DNA from: Trematomus loennbergii
Lineage: Eukaryota > Chordata > Actinopteri > Perciformes > Nototheniidae
Direction: 5' to 3'
Length of the DNA stretch: 64,000 nucleotides
Assembly (NCBI GenBank): GCA_012861695.1
Contig: JAAOOA010000130.1
Location: 37,501 to 101,500, forward strand
Positions 1-11,640 of this stretch are shown here, piece after piece. The notes beneath the pieces are model-generated. The model saw only the letters and a program-made list of their open reading frames with translations. It made no database searches and was not told where the DNA came from. How positions within the stretch are numbered: position 1 is the stretch's first letter; each line of letters opens with the position of its first letter. The position numbers and the translations under genes are program-made.

Positions 1-965
1 TTAGCTGAACACCACGCAGACAGCTTCAGGATCTCGTCTCTGTATGCGACTCGTCGTCTCCCTTATATATTTGGCGACCACGGTGGTGTCATCTGCACAT
101 TTGATAATGGAGTTGGAGGGGTGGGTGGGAGAGCAGTCGTGTGTGTAGAGTGTGTAGAGTGTGGGCTCAGCACGCAGCCCTGCGGGGAGTCAGTGCTGAG
201 GGTGCGGGTGGAGGAGCAATAAGAGCCTATTTTCACTGTCTGAGGACGGTCTGTGAGGAAATGATTTACCCAGGCTCATATGATGGAGGGAAACCTAGGC
301 TTGACAGTTGTTCCACTAGTATGTCGGGTATGATGGTGTTAAAAGCTGAGCTAACATCGACAAACAGCATCCTTATATAGTTGCTGGGCCTTCTAGGTGG
401 CTCACAGCTGTGTGAAGGACCGAGGCGATGGCATCATCTGTGGATCTGTTAGCTCTATAGGCTGCGTCCCCCGACCTGAAGGCTGTGTCACGGGAACTCA
501 GGAGAGACCGCACGCTCGCTTGTTATCCATGTTTTTGGTTTGGGTAGACCCGAATGCGTTTTCCACACAGTGCCTGTGCAGAACTTGATGTAAGATAAGA
601 CAGCCTCTGTGTGTTCCTGCAAGTCTGTCTGTTCAAATATGTCCCACGCTGTGTGTTCGAAGCTGTCTTGCAGTTGTGAGAGTGCCCCTCGGGCCAGGTT
701 CTGATATATTTGACCACCAGCTTGGTGTTCTTCTGAGGGGGTGTAAGCTGGGATGAGAAGCAGTAAGAGGTGGTCAGATATACCTAAATGGGGGAGTGGT
801 ACCTACCGCTCTGTAAGCATGCTTCAGGTTAGAATACACCCGTACAGTGTATTCTTTCCTCTGGTGGTACATCGTATATTGTACAAATTTGGGAAGCCCA
901 TTTTTTAGACTTGCATGATTGAAGTCTCCAGCTACAATACGAACTCAGTCGGGATGGGCCTCTGT
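1..965 (-). mobile_element. L2/CR1-type LINE remnant (endonuclease and RT pieces)
   Basis: Read on the reverse strand, the right part (about 905-965) encodes VRIVAGDFN, the GDFN motif of LINE apurinic-type endonucleases, though a stop lies just upstream. The left part (about 70-120) encodes [12 protein letters not shown], which matches the catalytic block of L2/CR1-like reverse transcriptases with F to C before ADD. The two pieces are closer together than in a full element, and stops and frameshifts are frequent, so this is an internally deleted, dead copy. It runs off the left edge of the window. Family assignment beyond L2/CR1/Rex1-like is inference. Confidence 0.7.
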
Positions 966-977
966 TGTTTATTTATT

Positions 978-1190
978 AAAGGGGACCTATCATGCAAAAT
1001 GCACTTTTGTACGTCTGTGTATACATGAATATGTGTCCCCGGTGTGTCAGGGAACTCACCAAGTGTCAGAAAACACAACCCTCTCTCTTTTCCTCCATAC
1101 CCAAATCTCTAAAAACGGGGCTGCAACGGATCTGATACAGACTGATACAGATTTGAAAGTCCTCTGACGGATGGAAATAAATGCTCGTAC
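978..1190. mobile_element. MITE-like interspersed repeat
   Basis: It begins with the AAAGGGGACCTATCATGC terminus that I associate with common teleost non-autonomous repeats. A sequence resembling the opposite terminus of the same family (GCATGACATGGGACCTTTAA) lies at 27671-27690. No coding potential. The right border is approximate. From 1190 to 1768 I see only AT-rich unique-looking sequence with no recognisable gene. Confidence 0.4.
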
Positions 1191-2099
1191 CTCATTGGAT
1201 ATGTTCAAACTTGATACAGACCCAGAAGAGGTGCTAAGATCAACACAAATGTGTAACTTTCTAACATAAATTAAGAAAATTATAAATACATGCTCTGGGG
1301 GCGAGTATTAAATGAGATCTCATGTATCGTGGTGATTTAATAATGTGGGCGTGGCCTATGACGTTTTGTTAATTTACGATGATCTAGAATAAGCTACAAA
1401 CGCTAAACTCCGTACACAAGTCACAACTCATGAACTTTAATAGAACGTACAGAAAATGTGTACATTTCTGTTGAATAGCAAATAAAAATGTAACACTAAA
1501 TTGCAAATGAATAATCTGTAGCTCAAATGACAAGTTTTTTAGGTCAAAAGAGAACAAACCATTTTTTACAATTTACATTTGTCAGCTAAACATTGTCTAA
1601 ACTGCTCCAAACCTTACATGAGGGTCCAGTCCTGAGGCTACCCAAGCATCAATGCCCAGACTAAGTCCTAGCAACGCCTTTTTAGAGTGGAAAATATAGT
1701 AACGGTGACTGGAGCGATGCCAACGAGTGCAGGGGGGGGGGTGAGGGCCCGTTCAACGCTGCGTGAAGCTTTGATTAAAGTTTGAATTCATAGAGTAACA
1801 AACTTACACATTTTAGGCGAATCTGTTATCTTTTTTCTAAACATAACCAAGTGGTTTTGATGCGTGTGTTTAGTTTTGTTCAATGAACAAGTTAACCACA
1901 TGACTGAGACATGTGTCACTTCTGGGTGTGCTGTAAGAAGTCTTGACAATCACAAAATCATATTTATGGGTCAACAAACTGAGTTTCTGTGTGGGCCTGG
2001 GGCTGTGGGACATCTGAGAGGAGGGGCACTAATGTGTCCTGTGATGTTCTTGTTGTGATGAGCATGTTGTTGTGTTTGTGTGAAGGTGGAGGCTCTGCT

Positions 2100-2178
2100 A
2101 TGGATCAGTGTGAGGACAGAGAGGAGGGAGCCCCCCCTCTCTGTGTGGGGAACATGACAGCCAGACTAAAGCTCAGAG
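2100..2178 (+). pseudogene. NLR copy A, N-terminal exon
   Basis: It opens with ATG and reads MDQCEDREEGAPP, the characteristic first residues of teleost NLRC3-like proteins. A good donor (CAGAG/GTGAG) follows at 2179. After the poly-C run the reading frame leaves the family frame: two extra bases (GT) turn the expected LCGEH-type continuation into LCVGNM. Copy B has a different length error at the same C/G run, so this site is either hypermutable or hard to sequence. Confidence 0.7.
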
Positions 2179-2262
2179 GTGAGATCTCCAACTGTCCATG
2201 ACTCTTCTCCATGTCACAGCTCAGCACTCATTATTCACTCAAAGCTCTGTGTTGTGTTCCAG

Positions 2263-2415
2263 CCCAGAGGACACACACTCTGCTGGACCTGAAGCTGGAC
2301 CTGAACATGGACCTGAAGCTGGACCTGAACCTGGATCTGGGACCTGAAGCTGGACCTGAACCTGGACCTGACATGGACCTGAACCCGAAGCTGTACCTGA
2401 ACCTGAAGCTGGAGT
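2263..2415 (+). pseudogene. NLR copy A, Gly-Pro-Glu repeat exon
   Basis: The acceptor GTTGTGTTCCAG precedes an exon that in the family frame reads PEDTHSAGPEAGPEHGPEAG, a run of GPEA/GPEP units coded by a GGACCTGAA-type tandem repeat. The frame meets a stop after GSGT because of a one-base change, then resumes in another frame. No clear donor is visible at the end, so the 3' border is uncertain. Units of this kind form a flexible linker before the PYD. Confidence 0.5.
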
Positions 2416-2542
2416 AGTAGTTTATTTGCCTTAAATAAAAGTATTGTTGCTGAAAAACGAAGTATTTTTTTGCATGAACCCATGTTATTTCAGATGTAAG
2501 ATTATATAATATTTTCTGTTGGTATCTTTTGGATCTCTGCAG

Positions 2543-2821
2543 GGAGAAAATATGGCAACAATGAAAGAGATCCTCTTCAGTACTTTAGAACATTTGGGGA
2601 AAGAGGACTTTGGACGATTCAAGTGGCACCTGCAGCAGAAGGTCCTAGGATTCAAAGGAATCCCGGAGAGTCGACTAGAGGATGCATTGCGGACGCAAAC
2701 TGTGGACCATATGTTTCTGAACTACTGCATTAAGACTATTGAAGTGACCAATACGTTTTGAAGAAGATTAATCGGAATGATCTGGTGGAGGAATTATCAA
2801 AAATCCCATCAGAACCGACAG
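2543..2821 (+). pseudogene. NLR copy A, PYRIN (PYD) exon, frameshifted
   Basis: The exon follows TCTCTGCAG and has its first in-frame ATG at 2552. It encodes a PYD-like six-helix death-fold domain beginning MATMKEILFSTLEHLGKEDF and continuing through the KWHLQQ and YCIKTIEVT segments. A one-base loss near 2752 (ACCAATACG against ACCAGAAACG in copy B) gives VTNTF followed by a stop, removing the last helix. The donor is GTAGTC at 2822, weaker than the GTAGGT in B. In a working protein the PYD would bind PYD adaptors. Confidence 0.8.
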
Positions 2822-3045
2822 GTAGTCATTAGTTATTAGAGAGTTTTACAAACAGGGAACCTGAGGTCAGGTAAATCCAATGATAACATGGATTGGATGT
2901 GTCCTCCTGATATACCACACAGAGAAACACCACCTGTACATGGTGTCAGGGTTTATCTGATAGGGTCAATTAGAACTGTTGGTCTCAGTTGAGGAGTTTT
3001 TAGATCAACTACTTTGAAAAAAAGCAACCCTATTAGGCAGACCAG

Positions 3046-6000
3046 AGGCCTGTACTACGAAGCCGGTTCAACCTAACTTGGATATGTTTGAGTTACCCGG
3101 TTTACCTAATCCAAAACAAATGCGCTCTCGCTAAACTGTCCTACGACGCTGGTTATCAACTCGTTAACTCAGCTTTGCCCTTTCTAGTTAGGTGCGCGTT
3201 CACATGAAAGGGGTGGTATTTGGAGCATTCGACCAATCACAAACATGGACAAGCGTACTGACAGCCAACACACTCTCACTCCATAAACGTCCAGGAGCGA
3301 CGCTTGGTCAGGGTCCCGAGGCGTGCAGTTGGGACGCCTTGGAGGCTGTTAAAGGCAATGTGAGCGTCCATTCCCATTGGATAACGGAGAATTGTACACC
3401 CGGAAGTAAGTATTCCCCTTACTGTCGATTGATTTGACAGTGATATCTCCACTATCATCAACTCAAAAACACCAGATTATCCTTGTTAATTAAACGACAT
3501 TGATAGGTTTTAGTGTGTGTACAATGCTTTTGTCACGTTTTCCCCTTCAATTCTGAGAAACAAGTCGTTTTCTATGAGTTTTGGATGGCCGAAGACATTA
3601 CATTACCCACAATCCTCTGTAGCAACCATAGACTGTATATTGCAACAGGCAACAGCTTCGTTCATGTTAATTTACAAACTCTTCAACTACAACCGTAGTT
3701 ATATTTAAAAACATGTTAGAAGGCCTCACGAAATACTTTAATGTAAATTAAAATTAAATATACATTATGGAGGATGTGCAAAACAGACAAACTAATAAGG
3801 CTTTATTTAAACATTCAAGAATACTTTAGGTTAAGGTCTTCTTTTGAATAAGAAAAAAGCTTTGGGGGTATAGAAGATGAATATGGAGGGATGAAACCCT
3901 CTTTGATGGTCACACATGCAGAGCACACAGCACACACAGTGACATTTGTATCTACAGATAAATATTAAGCCTGACAAAGTACTTAACGTCTAATATATTG
4001 CTTTCCTGCCATGTTAACTATGTTTAAGCACTTATTTTAACTGATATTATACATATGTATTATACTCTTATAAGATGTATTTAGATAGTATAAGAAATGT
4101 GCAGAATATGACAATGTAATGGTGGAGGTACACACATATTGATAGATGTCTTGTAATGCACTGTTGAGGAACCTGCGACCCAAGTTTTCATTCATTGCAT
4201 AACTACACCGTAGTTGTGTATAATATATGTCAATAAACCTTAGAAGATCTTGAAATCTTGAATGGGATGTGCAAAATAGTCATTATAGTCTTTAATTAAC
4301 TATTAGTAGAGAATAACGACGAGTAAAGAATATACTTTATAGGGATGCTATTCATATCTAATAATAAAATTATAAAATGTAATAACGTGCTTTAACCAGT
4401 AGGTGTCCCTTTCTATCAGCTGTGCACCGTTATGGCGTAAATACAGCCTATCTACCAATTGGATCAAATATCAAAGTCAGCCGAATTAGTGTTGATACTG
4501 CAAGGAGACGTATTGTGTGAAAAGAAATGTAAGATGTTGTTTAATTGCTGATATATTTAAGATCCACGTCAAGTTTTCAGTTTTGGCGGCAGTTCCTGTT
4601 TGTCTAGAAGTCTTGTCATCAGGGCTCTATACATAGAGTTAACTACGGCAGATATGTCATATTTAATGCCGCCGAAACGTGTATTACAATGCCGTTATGT
4701 GATGACTTTCAAAGAGAAAAGCAAGCACACTCGGAATAATGTATTATTTAATTTTTTTTAAATGTTGTCGGATTTCACATCGCATAAACACCAAATCCCA
4801 GCGTGCATAGCGGAATATCAGTATGAGAAAAACGGCATCATCTGTCCTTTGACCCTCACATCGTACAAGGAAAAACTTCCAGAGAAAAACCCACAGTTAA
4901 TATACACACATTCCTTCACATTTACATTAAAATTTACATTAACCTGTTAAGCACCAAGCCTGTTTTTCATGTTTCAGGCTCGAAAATGACATGCCCAAAA
5001 CAAATGACTACAACTTAACTTCTAAAAGGGTTATATGAATAATTTCTTTTATCAAAGCAAGGTTACATCTGTAAGTTGGATGTAGAAGTGTCAGAATCAA
5101 TATAGATGTTTTTTATTTTAAAGAAAATTCAGATTTTACATAGTAAAAAACTGTAAATTATAGTGTCCGTCCAAAGATTATTTTTTACAGATAGTGAAAA
5201 CTACCCTTGGATGATGGGTTAGTAGACTAAAAGCTTTAGGAATCCAAAGTACAACATATAATAAGTACCCTGTATCAAGATTGATGCAAAACAAGTGACA
5301 TTTGACCTTTTTAGAGAGATTTAGCCAAAACCACCCCACCTCTGAGGTGATTTGGGTGAAAATGTTTTTTTTCCCATATCTCTGGCCCCCCTTGGTCGAT
5401 TTGGATGGTTGACACCTCTTTCTGACCGTTAGAGCCAATAGAATCGAAGGGGGGGGGGGCCCCACACACACCCGTTGTGAAAACAAACGGTGGGGGCTTC
5501 CCGCATGCAGGTTTGCACCAGAGTGAAGCGATCTCTCGCTCTGACATTTGGAAACGAAAAAGCAGTTTTATTGCTTATGGATTATCAGAAATCATTTCAA
5601 AGAGGACACAGACACATTGGATTAACCTATGGATTAACTGCAGTATCGGTTTTTTATCGTTTTAATGCCATTGAAGACCAGTTTTGACCAAGGTAAGCCA
5701 TGTTAGCTTTTCTAGCTACAGAGCTCCACATGTTCTGATGTACGCTTTCGTTTATAGCGTTGCAAATGTTTATCACTGAGTGTTAAAGTGGGCACCCCTA
5801 GATTCTGTGTCTCCAGGAGATGCTAATCGAGGGGTTGGCTGTGCATCTAGGATAAGTAATAAGGGAGTTATGAGTGAGTTTAGGTGCAGTTTTAGGTTAC
5901 ATTTTTTCGCTCGTGGCTAATTCAGAGGCTGAGTGTTAGCATTGTGGGTTTTTTTGGAGAAAAAAAAATTAAAAAGATCAGTTAGCTGGGTTTCTTCCCG

Positions 6001-7099
6001 TTACATGGATATAAAACATTCATAGTTTATTAAATATTAAGATTCCTTAGATGTTGTTTCCTGCAAATGACGCGTTTATCCGCCCGGTACCGGGGGGGCG
6101 GTGCGTAACAGGTTAAAGTATTTCGTGAGGCCTTCTAACATGTCTTTAAATATAACTACGGTTGGAGTTGAAGAGTTTTTAAATTAACATGAACCGAAGC
6201 TGTTGCCTGTTGCAATATACAGTCTATGGTTGCTACAGAGGATTGTGGGTAATGTAATGTCTTCGGCCATCCAAAACTCATAGAAAACGACTTGTTTCTC
6301 AGAATTGAAGGGGAAAACGTGACAAAAGCATTGTACACACACTAAAACCTATCAATGTCGTTTAATTAACAAGGATAATCTGGTGTTTTTGAGTTGATGA
6401 GTAGTGGAGATATCACTGTCAAATCAATCGACAGTAAGGGGAATACTTACTTCCGGGTGTACAATTCTCCATTATCCAATGGGAATGGACGCTCACATTG
6501 CCGACACAAACGAATGCCGTGCTTCCATGAGCGTCAAATCCCGCCGCAGATGGGAATACATTGCAATCAGTTGAAAGCTATTCGCGTCCCTTTATGAAGC
6601 TGAAGGATATGAATGATAATGGGACACATCGACGTCTGCACTCACAGTGCCGCGGACTGTACGTAATGTTACTCTGATCCGGTTACTTATGTTGTGGCAG
6701 ATATTTAAGTAAGCTTTCTTAACGCTAATGTTATAATAGTCAGATTGCTCTGAAGATGGGAGGGGATATTCTATTCATTTTCACGTTCACACAGTCGGTG
6801 ATTTTTGCCGGTCGTCTTTCCTGCAACGGCAGTTTTTCTGTATTTCCTCTATCCTGTAATATGACTTGATCGCTTTAAACTCCGCACACGGAGCTCTGAT
6901 TGGTCAGCAGGCGGTGCTTTCACTGAGTTGATCTCTTATCCTGGAGCCTAACCTGCTCCGGACCAGGCTAGCCGTTCAGCATAAGTTACCATGGAGATCT
7001 AGCCCGCTAAGAAGAGAACCAGCGTCGTAGGACCGGAAACCCAGAGTTTTCCCTGAAGTTAGCTCGCTAAGCCAAAATCCGGCTTCTTGGTACAGGCCT
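3046..7099. mobile_element. Large inverted-repeat DNA element in the NLR intron (copy A)
   Basis: Termini AGGCCTGTAC (left) and GTACAGGCCT (right) are inverted, and each is followed inward by an AAGCCGG block. CAG flanks both sides, compatible with a 3 bp target duplication. Inside, an almost 400 bp arm at about 3357-3752 is repeated in reverse at about 6113-6503 (plus 4929-4942, before the nested element). The internal segment 3753-4928 has no transposase-like reading frame, so the element is non-autonomous. The superfamily is not assigned. It contains the TTAA element at 4943-6112. Confidence 0.6.
4943..6112. mobile_element. TTAA-target (piggyBac-like) non-autonomous element
   Basis: The element starts CCTGTTAAGC and ends GTAACAGG, and is flanked on both sides by TTAA (4939-4942 and 6113-6116). 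Copy B has the same flanking sequence joined at a single TTAA (48307-48310, read in reverse), so the insertion and target duplication are shown directly. TTAA duplication with CC-initial ends is the signature of the piggyBac superfamily. No transposase frame is seen in the 1170 bp. A related element is at 35496-38059. Confidence 0.75.
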
Positions 7100-8659
7100 C
7101 AGGTCCTCATCCTGCAGCCAGGCATCAGGGTCTACACACCACTGAGTGTAAGGGTCCAATCAATGCCAATTGGGTTGTAGGTGAAGGAGAGGAACATGGT
7201 ATACAAACTTCAAACAACCGTCACCTCTCTGCTGGGGACGGATCCGGTGTTGGTGTGGGAGGTGGAGCAGGACCAACTAGACAAAGTTGGGCTCACCTCT
7301 ACACATTGAACCGGCTCTGGAAAGAAACTCCTGGATAGGGATTAGACTCTCTGCGTTTCCAGAGTTACCCAGGTCACCTTTGAGGTTCATGGAGATGAAA
7401 GCTGTCCCTGTTCTCTCTGCCGACGCATCGACCAACAGTTCAGAGTAACTTGCTCTCTTGCAGTCTCTGGGTCAGGGCACCAGCTGGGGATACGTTCAGG
7501 AGTTAGCAGTGTGTGAAAAAGCACACGTCTGATCGTCCGGCATGTTATTTACAATATCGGACAAGTACATCTTTCCATTGACGTGTCCGAAAGACAAGTG
7601 ACGTTTTTTGCCCATAATTATTGACAAATTATTTATAAATTCAGCTTACAAAAGGCAGAACTCATTCGCAAATTGTCCGTGTCCGCTATTGTTGTTCAAA
7701 CAAGAGCCGGCTCTTTTAAGTGAACGACGGGAGCCGGCTCGCGCCTGCAAACGAGCCGTTTTTATTTTTTTATTTGTTTTTGTCAAGTAATACAAGACAG
7801 AATGCTGTGGTGATCTCCGCGCTACGGGTGATCCGTGCATGCATGCAGTGACATGTAATATCCAAGTATTAGAGACGGTTGGATGCTGCTGTACATTGCA
7901 ATATATTTATTTTCACTGTTATTTATTTATGATTATCTTTAGGCTCAGCAAAGATTTCATGTCTGCTGTTGCTGTCTTTTTTTCTTTAGTTAATACTGAG
8001 AGCCCTGCTGTTTTGTCAGGGCTTTTTCTTTAAAAACAATTTAAAAATGTCGATGGTGAAATGGTGTGTTCAGTTAGCAAGGAAAAAATTGAAATAAATT
8101 CTGTCAGAAAATAGTGGATTAAGGGCTTGAAAGGGGACCCTACAATTGATGTACTGATGGGCCTGAAAAGGGGTATGTAAAATAATTTTAGAATAAAAAA
8201 AAAACAGGCATGTCCAGATTGGACAAGTGAAAAATGTATTCGGAGTAAATTGCCAAACTCACTTGTCCATGGACAAGTACTCTCTAAAAACGTTTTCTTA
8301 CACTGAGTTAGGCTGGGGCTCCACATATGCAAGGAGGGGTCAATAGAATTTTCCATCCACCCTGTCTTATGGACAAAGGGAAAGATTATTACTGTGACCC
8401 CCAGGGCGTCTTGTTGATAGTAGGCTATTGCAGGATTACGGAGTATTGGGACAATTACTAAGAGCAATCCACTTCCTGTATAACTGGAGAAGGAACAATA
8501 TGTTTGGATAGCTACAGATGATTGAGATACAGCTTCGATCCGACAACAAATATCCTACATCCTTTCAGAAATGTGTAAAGTTAGGAACAAATATTGTGAT
8601 GGATCTTTTATGTTAATTTGAGTATTGTCTCAATTGTGATTTTATTTTTGTTCATTCAG
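7100..8659. other. NLR copy A intron remainder
   Basis: 7100-7837 has no counterpart in copy B. It includes a GAGCCGGCTC-rich stretch (about 7708-7760) resembling an hAT terminus remnant. From 7838 onward it matches B from about 51090. A perfect 18 bp palindrome, ACTTGTCCATGGACAAGT, lies at 8261-8278. A 145-codon reverse reading frame (8030-8467) is open but resembles nothing I recognise and is broken in B. The acceptor for the NACHT exon ends at 8659. Confidence 0.6.
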
Positions 8660-10425
8660 AGATTCTTACTCAGTGCCAAAGGACGCTGAAATTAAACCTG
8701 GTGAAAATAATTGAGAAAATCATAAAAACGGGTAATTCAAGACCTCTAAATGAAATCTACACGGAGATCTACATCACCAAGGGAGAAACTACAGCTGAGG
8801 AGCATGAGGTCAGACAGATTGAAACAGCATCCTGGAAACCAGACAGACCAGACACAATCATCAGACAAGAAGAACTCTTTAAAGCCTCACCTGGAAGAGA
8901 TGCACCAATCAGAGTGATGACAAAGGGAGTGGCTGGCATCGGCAAAACAGTCTTAACACAGAAGTTCACTCTGGACTGGGCTGAAGGCAAAGCCAACCAG
9001 GACATCCAGTTCACATTTCCATTACCTTTCAGAGATCTGAATAGGCTGAAGAAAAATTACAGCTTGGTGGAACTTGTTCATCACTTCTTCGCTGAAACCA
9101 GAGACGCAGGAATCTGCAGGTTTGATCAGTTCTCGGTTGTGTTCATCTTTGACGGTCTGGATGAGTGTCGACTTCCTCTGGACTTCCACAACAATGAGAT
9201 CCTGACTGATGTCACAGAGTCCACCTCAGTGGATGTGCTGCTGACAACCTCATCAGAGGGAAGCGCTTCCCTCTGCTCGCCTCTGGATAACCACACGACC
9301 TGCAGCAGCCAATCAGATCCCTCCTGAGTGTGTGGACATGGTGACAGAGGTCCGAGGGTTCACTGACCCACAGAAGGAGATTACTTCAGGAAGAGATTCA
9401 GAGATAAGAGCTGGCCAGCACCATCATCTCCCACATCAAGACCTCACGAAGCCTCCACATCATGTGCCACATCCCATCTTCTGCTGGATCTCTGCTTCAG
9501 TTCTGGAGAAAGTGTTGAAAACCAGAGAGGGAGGAGAGCTGCCCAAGACCCTGACTGAGATGTACATCCACTTCTGGTGATTCAGTCCAAAGTGAGGAAC
9601 GTCAAGTATCATGGAAAAAGGGAGACAGATTCCTGGAGTCCAGAGAGCAGGAAGATGATGGAGGCTCTGGGAAAACTGGCTTTGAGCAGCTGCAGAAAGG
9701 CAACCTGATCTTCTATGAGTCCGACCTGACAGACTGTGGCATCGATATCACAGAAGCCTCAGTGTACTCAGGAGTGTTCACACAGGTCTTTAGAGAGGAG
9801 TGTGAACTGTACAAGGACACGGTGTTCTGCTTCGTCCATCTGAGCGTTCAGGAGTTTCTGGCTGCTCTTCATGTCCATCTGACCTTCATCAACTCTGGAG
9901 TCAACCTGCTGGCAGAAGAACCAACAACCTCCTGGCTGCTTAAAGTCTTCAGACCTCAACCCACACTAACACATCTCTACCAGAGTGCTGTGGACAAGGC
10001 CTTACAGAGTACAAACGGACACCTGGACTTGTTCCTTCGTTTCCTCCTGGGTCTTTCACTGCAGACCAATCAGAAACTCCTACATGGCCTGCTGACAGAA
10101 ACAGGAAGTAGCTCAGAGATCAATCAGAAAACAGTTGAGTACATCAAGAAGAAGATAAGAAAGAACCCGTCTCCGGAGAGAAGCATCAACCTGTTCCACT
10201 GTCTGAATGAACTGAATGATGTTCTCTAGAGGAGCAGATCCAACAGTACCTGAGTTCAGGAAGTCTCTCCACAGATAAACTGTCTCCTGCTCAGTGGTCA
10301 GCTCTGGTCTTCATCTTACTGTCATCAGGAAAAGATCTGGACGTCTTTGACCTGAAGAAATACTCTGCTTCAGAGAAGGCTCTTCTGAGGCTGCTGCCAG
10401 TGGTCAAAGCCTCCAGGAAAGCTCT
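8660..10425 (+). pseudogene. NLR copy A, FISNA-NACHT exon, frameshifted
   Basis: The acceptor TTCATTCAG precedes EILTQCQRTLK, the start of the FISNA extension, then HEVRQIETAS. Walker A GVAGIGKT is at about 8927-8950 and Walker B VFIFDGLDE lies near 9140-9165. The frame is lost at about 9247 because a base is missing in the ACAACCTC stretch, and further single-base losses occur near 9267, 9380 and 9575. The C-terminal winged-helix and helical part ([19 protein letters not shown]) reads in a third frame at 9762-10229. The exon ends GCTCT/GTAAGT. Length matches the usual ~1.8 kb of this exon. The NACHT would bind and hydrolyse ATP to drive receptor oligomerisation, but this copy cannot encode it intact. 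Confidence 0.88.
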
Positions 10426-10506
10426 GTAAGTGGAGATACAACAACATTGATCAGTTTTAAAAATGATAAATAAAATAAATTGTGTTCATTGCTAATCCTT
10501 CCCCAG

Positions 10507-10680
10507 GCTGAGTGGCTGTAAGCTGTCAGAGAGAAGCTGTGAAGCTCTGTCCTCAGTCCTCAGCTCCCAGTCCTCTAGTCTGAGAGAGCTGGACCTGAGT
10601 AACAACAACCTGCAGGATTCAGGAGTGAAGCGGCTGTCTGCTGGACTGGAGAGTCCTCACTGTGAACTGGAGACTCTCAG
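10507..10680 (+). CDS. NLR copy A, LRR exon 1 (intact)
   Basis: A 174 bp phase-2 exon, the standard size of a two-repeat LRR exon in this family. It encodes [18 protein letters not shown], then [15 protein letters not shown] and [12 protein letters not shown], which fit the ribonuclease-inhibitor type LRR consensus. Splice sites are CCCCAG before and GTCAGA after. It is one of the few undamaged exons of copy A and continues the frame from GCTCT of the NACHT exon. Confidence 0.85.
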
Positions 10681-10828
10681 GTCAGAGCACAGGTTTTTTT
10701 GTTGTTGATAGTTTTAATTTAAAACCTGCTCATCCAGCTTCAGGTTCATGTTAATAAAGTTGGTCAACATCTGTATCTTCATGCTGACATAATCAAAACA
10801 CTGAGTTTACTGTATTCCCTGGTTCCAG

Positions 10829-11640
10829 TCTCTCAGGCTGTATGGTCACAGAGGAAGGCTTGTTTCTCTGGCTTCAGCTCTGAGCTCCAACCCCTCCCAT
10901 CTGAGAGAGCTGGACCTGAGTAACAACGACCTGCAGGATTCAGGAGTGAAGCGGCTGTGCTGGACTGGAGAGTCCTCACTGTGAACTGGAGACTCTCAGG
11001 TCAGAGCACAGGTTTTTTTGTTGTTGATAGTTTTAATTTAAAACCTGCTCATCCAGCTTCAGGTTCATGTTAATAAAGTTGGTCAACATCTGTATCTTCA
11101 TGCTGACATAATCAAAACACTGAGTTTACTCTATTCCCTGGTTCCAGTCTCTCAGGCTGTATGGTCACAGAGAAGGCTGTGTTTCTCTGGCTTCAGCTCT
11201 GAGCTCCAACCCCTCCCATCTGAGAGAGCTGGACCTGAGTAACAACGACCTGCAGGATTCAGGAGTGAAGCGGCTGTCTGCTGGACTGGAGAGTCCTCAC
11301 TGTGAACTGGAGACTCTCAGGTCAGAGCACAGGTTTTTTTGTTGTTGATAGTTTTAATTTAAAACCTGCTCATCCATCTTCAGGTTCATGTTGATGAAGA
11401 TGGTCGACCTCTGTATGATTTTCTGCTGCTTTTTAAAACACTGAGTTTACTGTATTCCCTGGTTCCAGTCTCTCAGGCTGTATGGTCACAGAGGAAGGCT
11501 GTGTTTCTCTGGCTTCAGCTCTGAGCTCCAACCTCCCATCTGAGAGAGCTGGACCTGAGCTACAATCATCCAGGAGACTCAGGAGAGAAGCTGCTGTCTG
11601 CTGGACGTGAGGATCCACTCTGGAGACTGGAGACACTCAG
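10829..11640 (+). pseudogene. NLR copy A, LRR exons 2-4 (tandem exon-intron modules, frameshifted)
   Basis: Three further LRR exons lie at 10829-10999 (171 bp), 11148-11320 (173 bp) and 11469-11640 (172 bp), each preceded by CTGGTTCCAG. All are shorter than 174 bp, and small losses inside them break the frame. Starts are spaced 319 and 321 bp apart, and the introns between them are nearly identical (the GTTGTTGATAGTTTTAATTT stretch recurs), so exon and intron were copied together as a module. Copy B has only the first and last type of LRR exon. The last exon carries the variant [17 protein letters not shown] sequence. Confidence 0.85.

Noticed and set aside
3517..3708. Short frame containing FVTFSPSILRNK that recurs three times
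   Set aside because: It occurs once per arm of the inverted-repeat element (A left, A right, B left), with no start or splice support.
8030..8467. 145-codon minus-strand frame, partly kept in copy B
   Set aside because: Broken by indels in B, hydrophobic low-complexity composition, inside an NLR intron, no recognised family.
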